In this document: piece by piece, positions 9,059 to 18,199 of the stretch
Numbering within the stretch: position 1 is the first letter of the stretch
How the letters are laid out: each line of letters begins with the position of its first letter
Source of the DNA: an uncultured Sphingomonadaceae bacterium
GTDB taxonomy: Bacteria > Pseudomonadota > Alphaproteobacteria > Sphingomonadales > Sphingomonadaceae
Length of the DNA stretch: 64,000 nt
Reading direction: 5' to 3'
Assembly: GCA_902806235.1 (NCBI GenBank)
Contig: CADCVW010000095.1
Location: forward strand, 72,449 to 136,448
Position numbers and translations under genes: made by a program
Notes under the pieces: generated by a model
Seen by the model: only the letters and a program-made list of their open reading frames with translations
Told to the model about the DNA's origin: nothing
The model's database searches: none

Positions 9059-9510
9059 GTCGTTTCCTCCTTCCCGACGAAGCGGCAACCCTCCGCTTCG
9101 GCATGGGCCTGGGCGCGGCGGCGCGCGCGGGCGACGTGGTCGCGGTGGAAGGGATGATGGGGGCCGGCAAGACTACGCTTGCGCGCGGGGCGCTGCGTGG
9201 GCTCGGCTACGAAGGCGAAGCGCCGTCGCCGACCTTCCCGATCGTGCAATATTACTCGCCGCCGCTGGTGCGGCTGCCGGCCTGGCACGTCGATCTCTAC
9301 CGGCTGGAATCTGCGGAAGAGGTCGCAGAGCTCGGGCTGGAGGAGGCGGCAGCGGGCGTGCTGCTGGTCGAATGGCCGGACAAGCTGGACTTGCGGCTGC
9401 TGGCCGGGGCGCTGCGGGTACGGATCGAGGCGGCCGGCGAGGGCGGCGCGGCGCGCGCCTTGACACTGGGCATACCGACCGCTTGGGAAGGCCGATGCCC
9501 GGTCTCATGA
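9055..9510 (+). CDS. tsaE: tRNA threonylcarbamoyladenosine biosynthesis ATPase TsaE
   Basis: The 151-residue P-loop ATPase that partners TsaB and TsaD to make N6-threonylcarbamoyladenosine at position 37 of ANN-decoding tRNAs. The Walker A motif GMMGAGKTT lies at residues 33-41, followed by the family segment SPTFPIVQYY and the late HVDLYRLES and LLVEWPDK motifs. The length is normal. Its ATG overlaps the divL stop (ATGA) and its own stop overlaps the amgK start in the same way, so translation is coupled across the operon. tsaB and tsaD are not in the window. Confidence 0.95.
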   Translation: MSRFLLPDEAATLRFGMGLGAAARAGDVVAVEGMMGAGKTTLARGALRGLGYEGEAPSPTFPIVQYYSPPLVRLPAWHVDLYRLESAEEVAELGLEEAAAGVLLVEWPDKLDLRLLAGALRVRIEAAGEGGAARALTLGIPTAWEGRCPVS

Positions 9511-10511
9511 AGCCGCCCGCAGGAGCCGCCGATTTCCTGTCCGCCAACGGCTGGGGCGGGGCGGCGATCGAGCCGCTGGCGGGCGACGCCTCCTTCCGCC
9601 GCTACTTCCGCGTCGTCGACCGCGCGGCCGCGCGCCGCGCGGTGCTGATGGACGCGCCTCCGCCGGAGGAGGACGTGCGGCCGTTCCTGCGCATCGCCGA
9701 ACTGCTGGACGCGCGCGGTTTTTCCGCGCCGCGAGCGCTGGCGGCGGACGTCGGGCGGGGCCTCCTGCTGCTGGAGGACTATGGGGATCGGGTACTCGGG
9801 CCGGCGCTGTGCGCGGAGCCCGGGCGCGAGCGGGAAGCTTACGAGCTCGCGGTGGACGTGCTCGTCGAACTCGGCCGGGAGCGCGCGCCGGCGGACGTGC
9901 CTCCTTACGAAGAAGCGGTGCTGCGACGCGAGGCGGGGCTGCTGACCGAGTGGTATATGCCCGCCGCTGGGCTCGACCGGGACGAGGACGGCTACCACGC
10001 GGCGTGGGACCCGCTCTACGCGATGCTCGCGCGGGCGGGCCGGGCCGCGTCCGTGCTGGTATTGCGTGATTACCACGCGGACAACCTGATGCTGCTCGAC
10101 CGGCCGGGGCTGAGGTCCCTAGGACTGCTCGATTTTCAGGACGCGCTGGCAGGCCACCCGGCCTACGACCTCGTCAGCCTGCTGCAGGACGCCCGGCGAG
10201 ACGTGCCGCCCGAGCTGGAGGAGGCGATGATCGCGCGCTTCCTGCGCGCGACGGGGCAGGCGGACGAGGCGGGCTTCCGCGCGATTTACGAGATGCTCGG
10301 CGCGCAGCGGAACGCGAAGATCCTCGGCATCTTCACGCGGCTGTCGGTGCGCGACGGCAAGCGCGCCTACCCGGCGATGCATCCGCGCATCTGGGGCTAC
10401 CTTGAGCGCAACCTCCAGCATCCGGCTCTCGCGCCCGTCGCCGCTTGGTTCGAGCGGCGCGTGCCCGCCGCCGCGCGCGGCGCCGCGGTGGCGGAGCGGC
10501 TGGCGGCGTGA
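9507..10511 (+). CDS. amgK: AmgK-like N-acetylmuramate/GlcNAc anomeric kinase
   Basis: A 334-residue aminoglycoside-phosphotransferase-fold kinase. Together with the adjacent MurU it fits AmgK, which phosphorylates the anomeric carbon of MurNAc and GlcNAc in the peptidoglycan-recycling bypass to UDP-MurNAc. The catalytic loop is VLRDYHADNLMLL (H190, D192, N197) and the metal-binding aspartate is in LLDFQD (D209). The ORF track extends it far upstream to 8889 through other genes; the real start is the ATG overlapping the tsaE stop (ATGA), or the in-frame ATG 12 nt earlier. Its stop overlaps the GTG of murU. Substrate specificity is inferred from the pairing. Confidence 0.88.
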   Translation: MKPPAGAADFLSANGWGGAAIEPLAGDASFRRYFRVVDRAAARRAVLMDAPPPEEDVRPFLRIAELLDARGFSAPRALAADVGRGLLLLEDYGDRVLGPALCAEPGREREAYELAVDVLVELGRERAPADVPPYEEAVLRREAGLLTEWYMPAAGLDRDEDGYHAAWDPLYAMLARAGRAASVLVLRDYHADNLMLLDRPGLRSLGLLDFQDALAGHPAYDLVSLLQDARRDVPPELEEAMIARFLRATGQADEAGFRAIYEMLGAQRNAKILGIFTRLSVRDGKRAYPAMHPRIWGYLERNLQHPALAPVAAWFERRVPAAARGAAVAERLAA

Positions 10512-11266
10512 ACGCGCACGCGCCCTTCTGCCTGCGCGCGGAGGCCGCCGGCGCCGTGCCGCCCGCGGCGATGGTGATGGCGGCGGGGCTGGGCAAGCGG
10601 ATGCGGCCGCTTACCGCGACCCGGCCCAAGCCGCTGGTGGCGGTCGCGGGCCAAGCGCTGATCGACCACGCGCTCGACCGGCTGGACGCTGCGGGCGTGC
10701 GGGAAGCGGTGGTCAACGTCCACTACCTCGCCGACGCGCTGGAAGCGCACCTGCGCCAGCGCCGTCGCGGGCCGCGGACGATCGTGTCCGACGAGCGCGG
10801 GGTGCTGCTGGAGACGGGCGGCGGGCTGGTCCGCGCCCTGCCGCTGATCGACGCCGACCCGTTCCTGTGCGTGAACAGCGACAACTTGTGGATCGACGGC
10901 CCGGTCGACTCCTTGCGCGCGCTCGCCGAGCAATGGGACGGGGATCGGATGGATGCGCTCCTGCTGGTCGTCCCCTACGCGCGCGCGCACTGCCACCGGG
11001 GGCAGGGCGACTTCCACCTCGACGCCAGCGGTCGGCTCCGCCGCCGCGCACCCAACCGGGTCGCCCCCTTCGTCTATACCGGGGTGCAGATGCTGGCCAA
11101 GCGGCTGCTCGCGGACGCGCCGGAAGGGCCGTTCTCCACCAACCTCTTGTGGGACCGCGCGATAGAAGCGGGACGGGCCTACGCGCACGTTCACCAAGGG
11201 CTGTGGTTCGACGTCGGCACGCCGCCCGCCATCGCCAGGACGGAGGCGATCCTCGACCATGGCTGA
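10508..11266 (+). CDS. murU: MurU-like N-acetylmuramate-1-phosphate uridylyltransferase
   Basis: A 252-residue nucleotidyltransferase of the NTP-transferase fold. The signature MVMAAGLGKRMRPLTATRPKPLV is near the N-terminus, followed by ETGGGLVRALPLI and the metal site CVNSDNLW. Next to amgK it is best read as MurU, which turns MurNAc-1-phosphate into UDP-MurNAc and so bypasses de novo synthesis and the fosfomycin target MurA. The start is a GTG that overlaps the amgK stop (GTGA); the ORF-track start 63 nt upstream lies inside amgK. Its stop lies 5 nt inside addB. A sugar-1-phosphate guanylyltransferase is the main alternative reading. Confidence 0.85.
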   Translation: MNAHAPFCLRAEAAGAVPPAAMVMAAGLGKRMRPLTATRPKPLVAVAGQALIDHALDRLDAAGVREAVVNVHYLADALEAHLRQRRRGPRTIVSDERGVLLETGGGLVRALPLIDADPFLCVNSDNLWIDGPVDSLRALAEQWDGDRMDALLLVVPYARAHCHRGQGDFHLDASGRLRRRAPNRVAPFVYTGVQMLAKRLLADAPEGPFSTNLLWDRAIEAGRAYAHVHQGLWFDVGTPPAIARTEAILDHG

Positions 11267-14216
11267 GGCACGCCGCGCGACGCCCGCCGTCTACACGGTC
11301 CCGCCGCACCGGGCGTTCGGCGACTCGCTTGCCGTCGGGCTGATCGCGCTGCACGGGCGCGACCCGCTGGCGCTGGCCGGCGGTCTCGTACTGCTGCCCA
11401 GCAACCGCGCGGTCCGCGCCGTGCAGGACGCCTTCGTGCGGCATTCGGGCGGCGGCGTTCTGTTGCCCCGGCTCGTGCCGATTGGTGACCCGGACCTCGG
11501 CGAAGCCGCGAGCGGCGCGCTGGACCTGGCCGACGCGGAGCCGGTGCCGCCGGCGATCGAGCCGCTGGAACGCAGCATGCTGCTCGGGCGGCTGGTGCAG
11601 GAGGACCGGCCGGAACTCGATTTCGGCGAAGCGCTCCGGCTGGGGGCGGACCTGGCGCGCGTCATTGACCAGCTGGCGGTGGAGGAGGTGGACGCGCAGG
11701 CCCTGCGCGAAGCGGGCGAGCTCGCGCCGCAGCTGGGGCAGCATTGGGAGGCCTCGCTCGCCCGGCTGCAGGTGCTGCTGGAGCGCTGGCCAGCGGAGCT
11801 CGCCGAGCGCGGGCTCATCGACCTGTCCGACCGGCGCAATCGGCTGCTCGACCGCATCGCGAAGGCCTGGGCGGAAGCGCCGCCGCGCGGCTTCATCGTT
11901 GCGGCGGGGGTGACCACCGCGGCCAAGGCGGTGGCGCGGCTGCTGGGCGTGGTCTCGCGGCTGCCGGGGGGCAGGGTGGTGTTCCCCGGGCTCGACCTGG
12001 GTATGCCGGACGACGAGTGGGAAGCGCTGGGGCCGCACGAGCCGGACCCGGCCACGGGCTTCACCGAGCGCAGCATCGAAACCCACCCGCAGTTCCAGCT
12101 CAAGCTGCTGCTCGACCGGATGAGCGTGGGCCGGGGCGAGGTGCGGCGCTGGCGCTGGGGCGACGGTGCGGACGCGCCCGCGGTGCGGACGCGCGCGATC
12201 ACCGCGGCGCTAGCCCCGCCCAAGCTCACCGCGCGCTGGCAGCGGCTGCGGCCGGAAGAGCGGCGGCTGACGGGCGTGCGCGCGCTCGCCTGCGCCGACC
12301 CGGGGGCGGAAGCGCAGGCGATCGCCATCGCTATGCGGCAGGTGCTGGAAACCCCGGGCAGGACGGCGGCGCTGGTCACCCCCGACCGCGGGCTGGCGCG
12401 GCGGGTGGTGGCGCACCTCGGGCGCTGGGGGGTCACCGCCGACGACAGCGCGGGGCGACCCCTTTGCGAGGTGCCGCCGGGAGTGCTCCTGCTCGCCGCG
12501 GCGACGATGGTGGCGGAAGGCTTCGCGCCCGTGCCGCTGCTGAGCTTCCTCAAGCACCCGCTGAACCGCAAGGCGGAAGGGCGGCCCGAGTGGCTGGACG
12601 GCGCGCGCTGGCTCGACCGCGCGCTGCGCGGCCCTCGACCGCGACCGGGCGTGCAAGGGATCGACGCGCACCTCGCCGACCGCGACGGGCGCGACGGGTG
12701 GGTGCGCGCGCGGGCAACCGAATGGTGGGTCGGCGTTCGCGAGCCGCTGCTGGCGCTGGAGGCCGCCTTCGCCGCGCCCGACGCCTGTTTCGCCGACCTG
12801 CTTGCCGCGACGCGGACCTGCGCGGAGTCGTTCGCGGGCGACTGCCTATGGCAGGGCCCGGCGGGCCGCTGCCTCGGCGACCTCGTCGCGGAGCTGGAGC
12901 GCGCCGCGCCGCTCGGGCCGGCCAAGACGGACGGCAGCTTCGTGCCAGCGCTCCGCCTGCTCCTGTCCGACAAGGCGGTGCGGCCGCCGTTCGGCCACCC
13001 GCGCTTGTTCATCTTCGGGCTGCTCGAGGCGCGGCTGCAGCGCGCAGATCTGATGATCCTCGCCGGGCTGAACGAGGGGACGTGGCCCGCGCTCCCCGCG
13101 CCAGACCCGTGGCTCGCGCCGCAGGTGCGCGCGAAACTCGGACTGCCCGCACTGGAGCGGCGGATCGGGCTCAACGCGCACGATTTCGCGCAGGGGCTCG
13201 GCGGGCCTAACGTGCTCGTCACCCGCTCGCGCCGCGAGGCGCGCGCGCCCGCGATCGCTTCGCGCTTCTGGCTGCGGCTGGAGGCCATGGCGGGGGGCAT
13301 GCCGCGCGCGCACGACGTCGCCGCCGTGTGCGCCGCGCTCGACAAGCCGGACGGCTACCGTCCCGCCGGGCGCCCCGCGCCGGTCCTGCCGGTAGCAGAC
13401 CGGCCGAAGCGGATCGCGGTGACGGACGTCGACCGGCTCAAGGCTGACCCCTTCGCCTTCTACGCGCGCGCGGTGCTGCGGCTCCACCCGATGGAGGCAA
13501 TCGACGCCGACCCGAGCGCGCGCTGGCGCGGCACGGCGGTACACCGCGTGCTGGAGGAGTGGGCGAAGGAGGACCGCTTCGCCCCAGACGGCCTGCGCGC
13601 GCGGGCGCGCGCGCTCCTCGACGATCAGGCGACCCACCCGCTGATCCGCGCGCTGTGGGAACCGCGGCTGATGGAGGCGGTCGAGTTCTTCGGAACGGAG
13701 ACGGCGCGGCTGCTGGCGGAGGGCCGGCGGCCCTTGGCCGTTGAGCTGCGCGGCGAGGCGCCGGTGGACGGCGTGACGCTGCACGGCGTCGCCGACCGGA
13801 TCGACCGGTCTGCCGATGGCACTCTAACGATCGTCGACTACAAGACGGGGCAGCCGCCGTCGCGGAGCGCGGTCAAGGCGGGCTTCTCCATGCAGCTCGG
13901 GCTGCTGGGGCTGATCGCGGAGCGCGGCGGCTTCGACGGGGTGCGCGGCGATCCTCGCGCCTTCGAATATTGGTCGCTCGGGCGCGACCGGAAGCGCGAC
14001 ACGATGGGCTACGTCGAGCGGCCGACGGACCCGGCGAAGGGCCTCGCGCCGGAGGAGTTCACCGCGCTCGCCGCGGCGCAGCTGCTGGACGCGTCGAGCA
14101 AGTGGCTGCTGGGTGACGAGCCGTTCACCGCCAAGCTCCATCCGGAATACGCGCCGTACGGCGACTACGACCAGCTGATGCGGCTGGACGAGTGGTACGG
14201 GAGGGATGGTGCCTAA
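11259..14216 (+). CDS. addB: Double-strand break repair protein AddB
   Basis: The 985-residue AddB subunit of the AddAB helicase-nuclease, which resects double-strand breaks and helps load RecA. The N-terminal helicase-like half (VYTVPPHRAFGDSL, LVLLPSNRAVRAVQDAF) has no recognisable Walker A lysine loop, consistent with AddB not being the motor. A RecB-type nuclease domain lies at the C-terminus: GTAVHRVLEEWAKED, then IVDYKTGQ with D860 and K862, then the SMQLGLLGL helix. I see no cysteines in the C-terminal region where Bacillus AddB holds an iron-sulfur cluster. It starts inside the end of murU and overlaps addA, in the middle of the divL operon. Confidence 0.93.
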   Translation: MAEARRATPAVYTVPPHRAFGDSLAVGLIALHGRDPLALAGGLVLLPSNRAVRAVQDAFVRHSGGGVLLPRLVPIGDPDLGEAASGALDLADAEPVPPAIEPLERSMLLGRLVQEDRPELDFGEALRLGADLARVIDQLAVEEVDAQALREAGELAPQLGQHWEASLARLQVLLERWPAELAERGLIDLSDRRNRLLDRIAKAWAEAPPRGFIVAAGVTTAAKAVARLLGVVSRLPGGRVVFPGLDLGMPDDEWEALGPHEPDPATGFTERSIETHPQFQLKLLLDRMSVGRGEVRRWRWGDGADAPAVRTRAITAALAPPKLTARWQRLRPEERRLTGVRALACADPGAEAQAIAIAMRQVLETPGRTAALVTPDRGLARRVVAHLGRWGVTADDSAGRPLCEVPPGVLLLAAATMVAEGFAPVPLLSFLKHPLNRKAEGRPEWLDGARWLDRALRGPRPRPGVQGIDAHLADRDGRDGWVRARATEWWVGVREPLLALEAAFAAPDACFADLLAATRTCAESFAGDCLWQGPAGRCLGDLVAELERAAPLGPAKTDGSFVPALRLLLSDKAVRPPFGHPRLFIFGLLEARLQRADLMILAGLNEGTWPALPAPDPWLAPQVRAKLGLPALERRIGLNAHDFAQGLGGPNVLVTRSRREARAPAIASRFWLRLEAMAGGMPRAHDVAAVCAALDKPDGYRPAGRPAPVLPVADRPKRIAVTDVDRLKADPFAFYARAVLRLHPMEAIDADPSARWRGTAVHRVLEEWAKEDRFAPDGLRARARALLDDQATHPLIRALWEPRLMEAVEFFGTETARLLAEGRRPLAVELRGEAPVDGVTLHGVADRIDRSADGTLTIVDYKTGQPPSRSAVKAGFSMQLGLLGLIAERGGFDGVRGDPRAFEYWSLGRDRKRDTMGYVERPTDPAKGLAPEEFTALAAAQLLDASSKWLLGDEPFTAKLHPEYAPYGDYDQLMRLDEWYGRDGA

Positions 14217-17200
14217 CCGCTGGGCGCAGCTCCCCGTGCTCGAGGGCGCGCAGCTAGCCGCTTCGAGCCCCGACCGGCACGCGGCGCTGTCGGCGTCAGC
14301 CGGCACGGGCAAGACTCAGGTGCTGTCCGCCCGCGTGATCCGGCTGCTGTTGCGCGGCGCGGACCCATCGGCGATCCTGTGCCTCACCTTCACCAAGGCG
14401 GGCGCGGCGGAGATGGCCGACCGGGTCCACGCGCGGCTCGCGCAATGGGTGCGGCTAGACGATAACAAGCTCAGGAAGGACCTGTTCGCGCTGGGCGAGC
14501 GCAACGACGACGAGGCGATCGCCCGCGCCCGCACCCTGTTTGCGCGCGTGCTCGACGCGCCGGGCGGGGGCTTGCGCGTGCAGACGATACACGCCTTCGC
14601 CGCGTCCCTCCTCGCCTCCTTCCCGGGCGAGGCGGGGCTGGTGCCCGGCTTCCGCGCGCTGGACGCTCGGGAGGAAGCGCTGCTCGCGCGGGAGACGCTG
14701 GCGCGGCTGCTGGCGGGGGCAGAGGAGCGCGGGGACCTGCGGCTCCTCGCCGATGTGCAGCGGCTGAGCCGGCGATTGGGCGAGGGTGAAGCGGAGAGCT
14801 TCCTACTGCGCGCCGCGCGCGCGGACGGGGCGATGGCGGAGCTGGGGCCGCGCGAGGGGATCGAGGCGCGCCTGCGCGAGCGCTTCAGCGTGCCGCTCGG
14901 TGATGTGGAGGAGCGGGTGCGCGCGGGCTGCGCCGATGGGCGCCCGGAGCTGGACGCGCTGCAGAGCATTGCACGCGCCAACGCGGAGTGGGGCGCGGCG
15001 ACAGGGCTGAAGCGTGCGGACGCCGTCGCTGATTGGCTGGGCCGCGACCCGACGGGCCGGGCGGACGGGCTGGAGGAGCTGCTGCTCGTCTGGCTGAAGA
15101 GCGACGGCGAGCCGCGCAAGGTCGAAGCCAAGCTGCTCGCGAGGGAGCCGGACTATCCCGCGCTCGCCGACCGGCTGACCGAGTATTTCGGCGGCCTGGC
15201 AGTGCTGCGTCGCAAGGCGGCGCTCACCGCCGAGTTCGCGGCGGCGCTGCGCGCCGGCCAAGCCTACGCGCTCGCCTACCGGGCGGCCAAGCGCGCGGCC
15301 GGCGCGGTCGACTTCGACGACCTGATCGAGCGCGCGCGCGAGCTGCTGACGACGCCCGGCATGGGCGACTGGGTGCGCTACCGGCTCGACCAGGAAACGG
15401 ACCACATCCTGGTCGACGAGGCGCAGGACACCAACGCGCGGCAATGGGAAATCGTGCTCGCGCTTGCTTCCGAGTATTTCGCCGGAGAGGGCGCGCGAAA
15501 CCCGGAGCGGCGGACCTTGTTCACCGTCGGCGACTACAAGCAGGCGATCTTCGGCTTCCAGGGCACGGACCCCGAATGGTTCGGCCACGCCCGCGCGCAG
15601 ATCAAACAGGCCGCGTTCAACGCCGAGCTGCGCTTCGACGACCTCTCGCTGGAGCAGAGTTTTCGCACATCGCCGCCGGTGCTGGAGTTGGTCGATCGGA
15701 CGCTTGAGCTGCTGGGGCCGGAGAAGTTGGGCCTTGAACGGTTGCCCCCACGGCACCGCAGCGCAACGCGGCACGGCTACGGCGAGGTGACGCTGCTCCG
15801 CCCCGTGTCGGCCGAGGCGGAAGCGGAAGCCGAAGAGGACAGCGGCGAGGAGGGCTGGGCGCCCGAAGCGCAGCGCGTGTTCGCCGAGCGGCTGGCGAAG
15901 CAGATCAAACGCTGGCTGACGGAGCCTTTCGCGCTTGAATGCCGCGACCGGCGGCAGCTGCGGCCGGATGACGTGATGATCCTCGTGCGCAAGCGCGGGC
16001 AGCTCGCCTCCCTTCTCGTCGCGCGGCTGCACGCGGAAGGGGTGCCGGTGGCAGGCGTCGACCGGCTGCGGCTCAGCCAACCGCTGGCGATCAAGGACCT
16101 GCTCGCCGCCATGCGTTTCGCCGTGCAGCCGCACGATGATCTTAATCTCGCGAGCCTGCTGGTGTCGCCCTTGTTCGGGTGGAGCCAGGAGCAGCTTTTA
16201 GGCTGCGCCTACGACCGCGGCGACCGCACACTGTGGGAATCACTGCGCGAGCGCTGCGCGGCCGACCCGGCGGTGGGCAAGCTCTGCGCGCTGCTGGCGC
16301 AGGCCGATTACCAGCCTCCCCACGCCTTTCTCGAATGCCTGCTGTCCGGCGCACTGCAGGGGCGGCGCAAGCTGTTGGAGCGGCTCGGCGTCGAGGCGGG
16401 CGACCCAATCGACGAGCTGGTCAACGCCGCGCTCGAGTTCGAGGCGTCGGGCCTGTTGACGCTACAGAGCTTCCTCGACTGGTTCGACCGCGGCGACGTG
16501 GAGATCGTGCGGGATCCCTCCGCGCCGCTAGACGCGGTACGGCTGCTAACGGTGCACGGGGCCAAGGGGCTCCAGGCGCCGCTAGTGATCTTGGCCGACG
16601 CGACGGGGGACCCGGACGACTCGCGCGGACGGGGCTTCGAGCTTCCGCTGGAAGGCGACCGGAGCGCGCCCCTGTTCCGCCCTCGCGCGAGCGAGCGTTT
16701 CGCGCCACTGGACGCGTGGGCGGCGGAGGCCGAGGCCGACGAGCGCGAGGAGCATTGGCGGCTGCTCTACGTCGCGTTGACGCGCGCGGAGGAGCGGCTG
16801 GTGGTGGGCGGCGCGCTGGGGCCGCGCCGCCGGGGCGCGGTGCCGGAGGAGAGCTGGCACAAGTTCGTCGAGGACGCGCTGGACACGTTGGGCGCCGAGT
16901 GGACGAAAGACGAGTGCTGGGGCCGGGTGCGCCGCTACATGCAAGGGCTGCCCGCGCCGACGCTGCGCCGGGGCCGGGCGGGGCAGAGCGACGCGCCGCC
17001 GGCCGCCTTGTTGCCGCGCCGACCCTTGCCCGAATGGGCGACGCGCCCGCCCCGGCCGGAGGCGAAGCCCTCGCGCCCGCTCGCTCCCTCCGCGCCCGAG
17101 CCGGACCAGTCGGTCGACCCGCCGCCGACTGCCGCGATGCGCGACGCCGCGCGGCGCGGCACGCTGCTCCACGCCCTGTTCGAGCGGCTGCCGGGCGTCG

Positions 17201-17637
17201 CGCCGGAGCGGCGGCGGGAAGCCGCGGACCGTTACCTAGGTGGCGCGGCCAAGGTGGACGACGCGGCGGAACGCGCCGCGCTCATCGACGACGCGCTGCG
17301 CGTGATCGAGCACCCGGCGCACGCCGCCTTGTTCGCGCCGGACGCGCTGGCCGAAGCGCCCTTGGCCGCGGTGGTGCCAAGCGGGGCGGTAGTCTCGGGC
17401 ACGGTGGATCGCCTGCTCGTCGGCGAGGACGTGATCGTCGCCGATTTCAAGACCGGGCGCCGCCCGCCGGAAGAGCTCGGGGGCATCCCCGACTCGCATC
17501 TCAAGCAGATGGCCGCCTACCGTGAGGCGCTGCACATGATCTTCCCCGGGCGGACGGTCAGGGCGATGCTTCTCTACACGGCCGGGCCGCGCCTGTTCGA
17601 GCTGCCGGACGCGCTGCTCGATCCGCTGAAGCCCTGA
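14206..17637 (+). CDS. addA: Double-strand break repair helicase AddA
   Basis: The 1143-residue UvrD-family motor and nuclease subunit of AddAB. Helicase motifs appear in order: SASAGTGKTQVLSARV (Walker A, about 30-45), ILVDEAQDTN (Walker B), TVGDYKQAIFGFQGTD (motif III), EQSFRTSPPVLE (motif IV), LLTVHGAKGLQAPLVI (motif V) and LLYVALTRAEERLV (motif VI). A C-terminal PD-(D/E)XK nuclease is visible as ADFKTGRR (D1080, K1082) followed by HLKQMAAYREAL. Two active nuclease sites, here and in AddB, cut the two strands. The ATG lies within the last codons of addB, so the two subunits are translationally coupled. Confidence 0.96.
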   Translation: MVPNRWAQLPVLEGAQLAASSPDRHAALSASAGTGKTQVLSARVIRLLLRGADPSAILCLTFTKAGAAEMADRVHARLAQWVRLDDNKLRKDLFALGERNDDEAIARARTLFARVLDAPGGGLRVQTIHAFAASLLASFPGEAGLVPGFRALDAREEALLARETLARLLAGAEERGDLRLLADVQRLSRRLGEGEAESFLLRAARADGAMAELGPREGIEARLRERFSVPLGDVEERVRAGCADGRPELDALQSIARANAEWGAATGLKRADAVADWLGRDPTGRADGLEELLLVWLKSDGEPRKVEAKLLAREPDYPALADRLTEYFGGLAVLRRKAALTAEFAAALRAGQAYALAYRAAKRAAGAVDFDDLIERARELLTTPGMGDWVRYRLDQETDHILVDEAQDTNARQWEIVLALASEYFAGEGARNPERRTLFTVGDYKQAIFGFQGTDPEWFGHARAQIKQAAFNAELRFDDLSLEQSFRTSPPVLELVDRTLELLGPEKLGLERLPPRHRSATRHGYGEVTLLRPVSAEAEAEAEEDSGEEGWAPEAQRVFAERLAKQIKRWLTEPFALECRDRRQLRPDDVMILVRKRGQLASLLVARLHAEGVPVAGVDRLRLSQPLAIKDLLAAMRFAVQPHDDLNLASLLVSPLFGWSQEQLLGCAYDRGDRTLWESLRERCAADPAVGKLCALLAQADYQPPHAFLECLLSGALQGRRKLLERLGVEAGDPIDELVNAALEFEASGLLTLQSFLDWFDRGDVEIVRDPSAPLDAVRLLTVHGAKGLQAPLVILADATGDPDDSRGRGFELPLEGDRSAPLFRPRASERFAPLDAWAAEAEADEREEHWRLLYVALTRAEERLVVGGALGPRRRGAVPEESWHKFVEDALDTLGAEWTKDECWGRVRRYMQGLPAPTLRRGRAGQSDAPPAALLPRRPLPEWATRPPRPEAKPSRPLAPSAPEPDQSVDPPPTAAMRDAARRGTLLHALFERLPGVAPERRREAADRYLGGAAKVDDAAERAALIDDALRVIEHPAHAALFAPDALAEAPLAAVVPSGAVVSGTVDRLLVGEDVIVADFKTGRRPPEELGGIPDSHLKQMAAYREALHMIFPGRTVRAMLLYTAGPRLFELPDALLDPLKP

Positions 17638-17718
17638 TTGGGCGAGGCAGAGCGATCCTTGCGGTTGTGACGCCCGCGCGCCGCTCCTAAGTCCCGGCCC
17701 AAGCAAGGGAGAAAGAAT

Positions 17719-18039
17719 ATGGCGACCAAAGCGGTGACGGACGCGAGCTTCGCGGCCGACGTGCTCGGCAGCGATAAGCCGGTGCTGGTGGATTTCTGGG
17801 CGGAATGGTGCGGCCCGTGCCGGATGATCGGCCCGGCGCTGGAGGAGCTGTCGGACGAACTGGGCCAGCAGGTCACCATCGCCAAGCTCAACATCGACGA
17901 CAGCCCCGACACGCCCGCCAAGTTCGGCGTGCGCGGCATCCCGACGATGATTCTGTTCAAGAACGGCCAGCCGGCGGCGACCAAGGTGGGCGCGGCGCCG
18001 AAGAGCCAGCTGTCGAGCTGGCTGCAGGGGCAGCTCTGA
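17719..18039 (+). CDS. trxA: Thioredoxin 1
   Basis: A 106-residue classical thioredoxin that reduces cytoplasmic disulfides, for example in ribonucleotide reductase and peroxiredoxins. The redox motif WCGPC spans W30-C34, followed by [10 protein letters not shown] and the cis-proline segment [10 protein letters not shown] strong Shine-Dalgarno (AGGGAGAA) precedes the ATG. It lies about 80 bp downstream of addA on the same strand and converges on the phosphatase gene across a repeat-filled gap. Confidence 0.97.
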   Translation: MATKAVTDASFAADVLGSDKPVLVDFWAEWCGPCRMIGPALEELSDELGQQVTIAKLNIDDSPDTPAKFGVRGIPTMILFKNGQPAATKVGAAPKSQLSSWLQGQL

Positions 18040-18046
18040 GGCGATA

Positions 18047-18193
18047 GCCCTCTCCGCTTCAGGGGAGAGAGGGTTGGGATAGGGGCCGAGCTGCCAAGCT
18101 CGGTCCTGTTACAAACCGCACAGCCCCTCTCCGCTGCGGCTAAGGTCTACTTCGCAGACCTAAGTCTCGCTCCTTTCCCCTCAAGGGGAGAGG
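18047..18193. repeat. Intergenic inverted-repeat cluster, CTCTCC/GGAGAGG family (copy 2)
   Basis: The convergent gap between trxA and the phosphatase gene is filled with palindromes: CCCTCTCCgcttcaGGGGAGAG, CCGAGCTgccaAGCTCGG, AGGTCTacttcgcAGACCT and TTTCCCCTcAAGGGGAGA. Outer cores match the elements at 622-732 and 45244-45319. The position suggests it also serves as a bidirectional terminator. Confidence 0.65.
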
Positions 18194-18199
18194 ATCGGT

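Noticed and set aside
11291-13345. 684-aa minus-strand ORF
   Set aside because: It mirrors addB and is a Ser/Arg/Ala-rich shadow without domain motifs.
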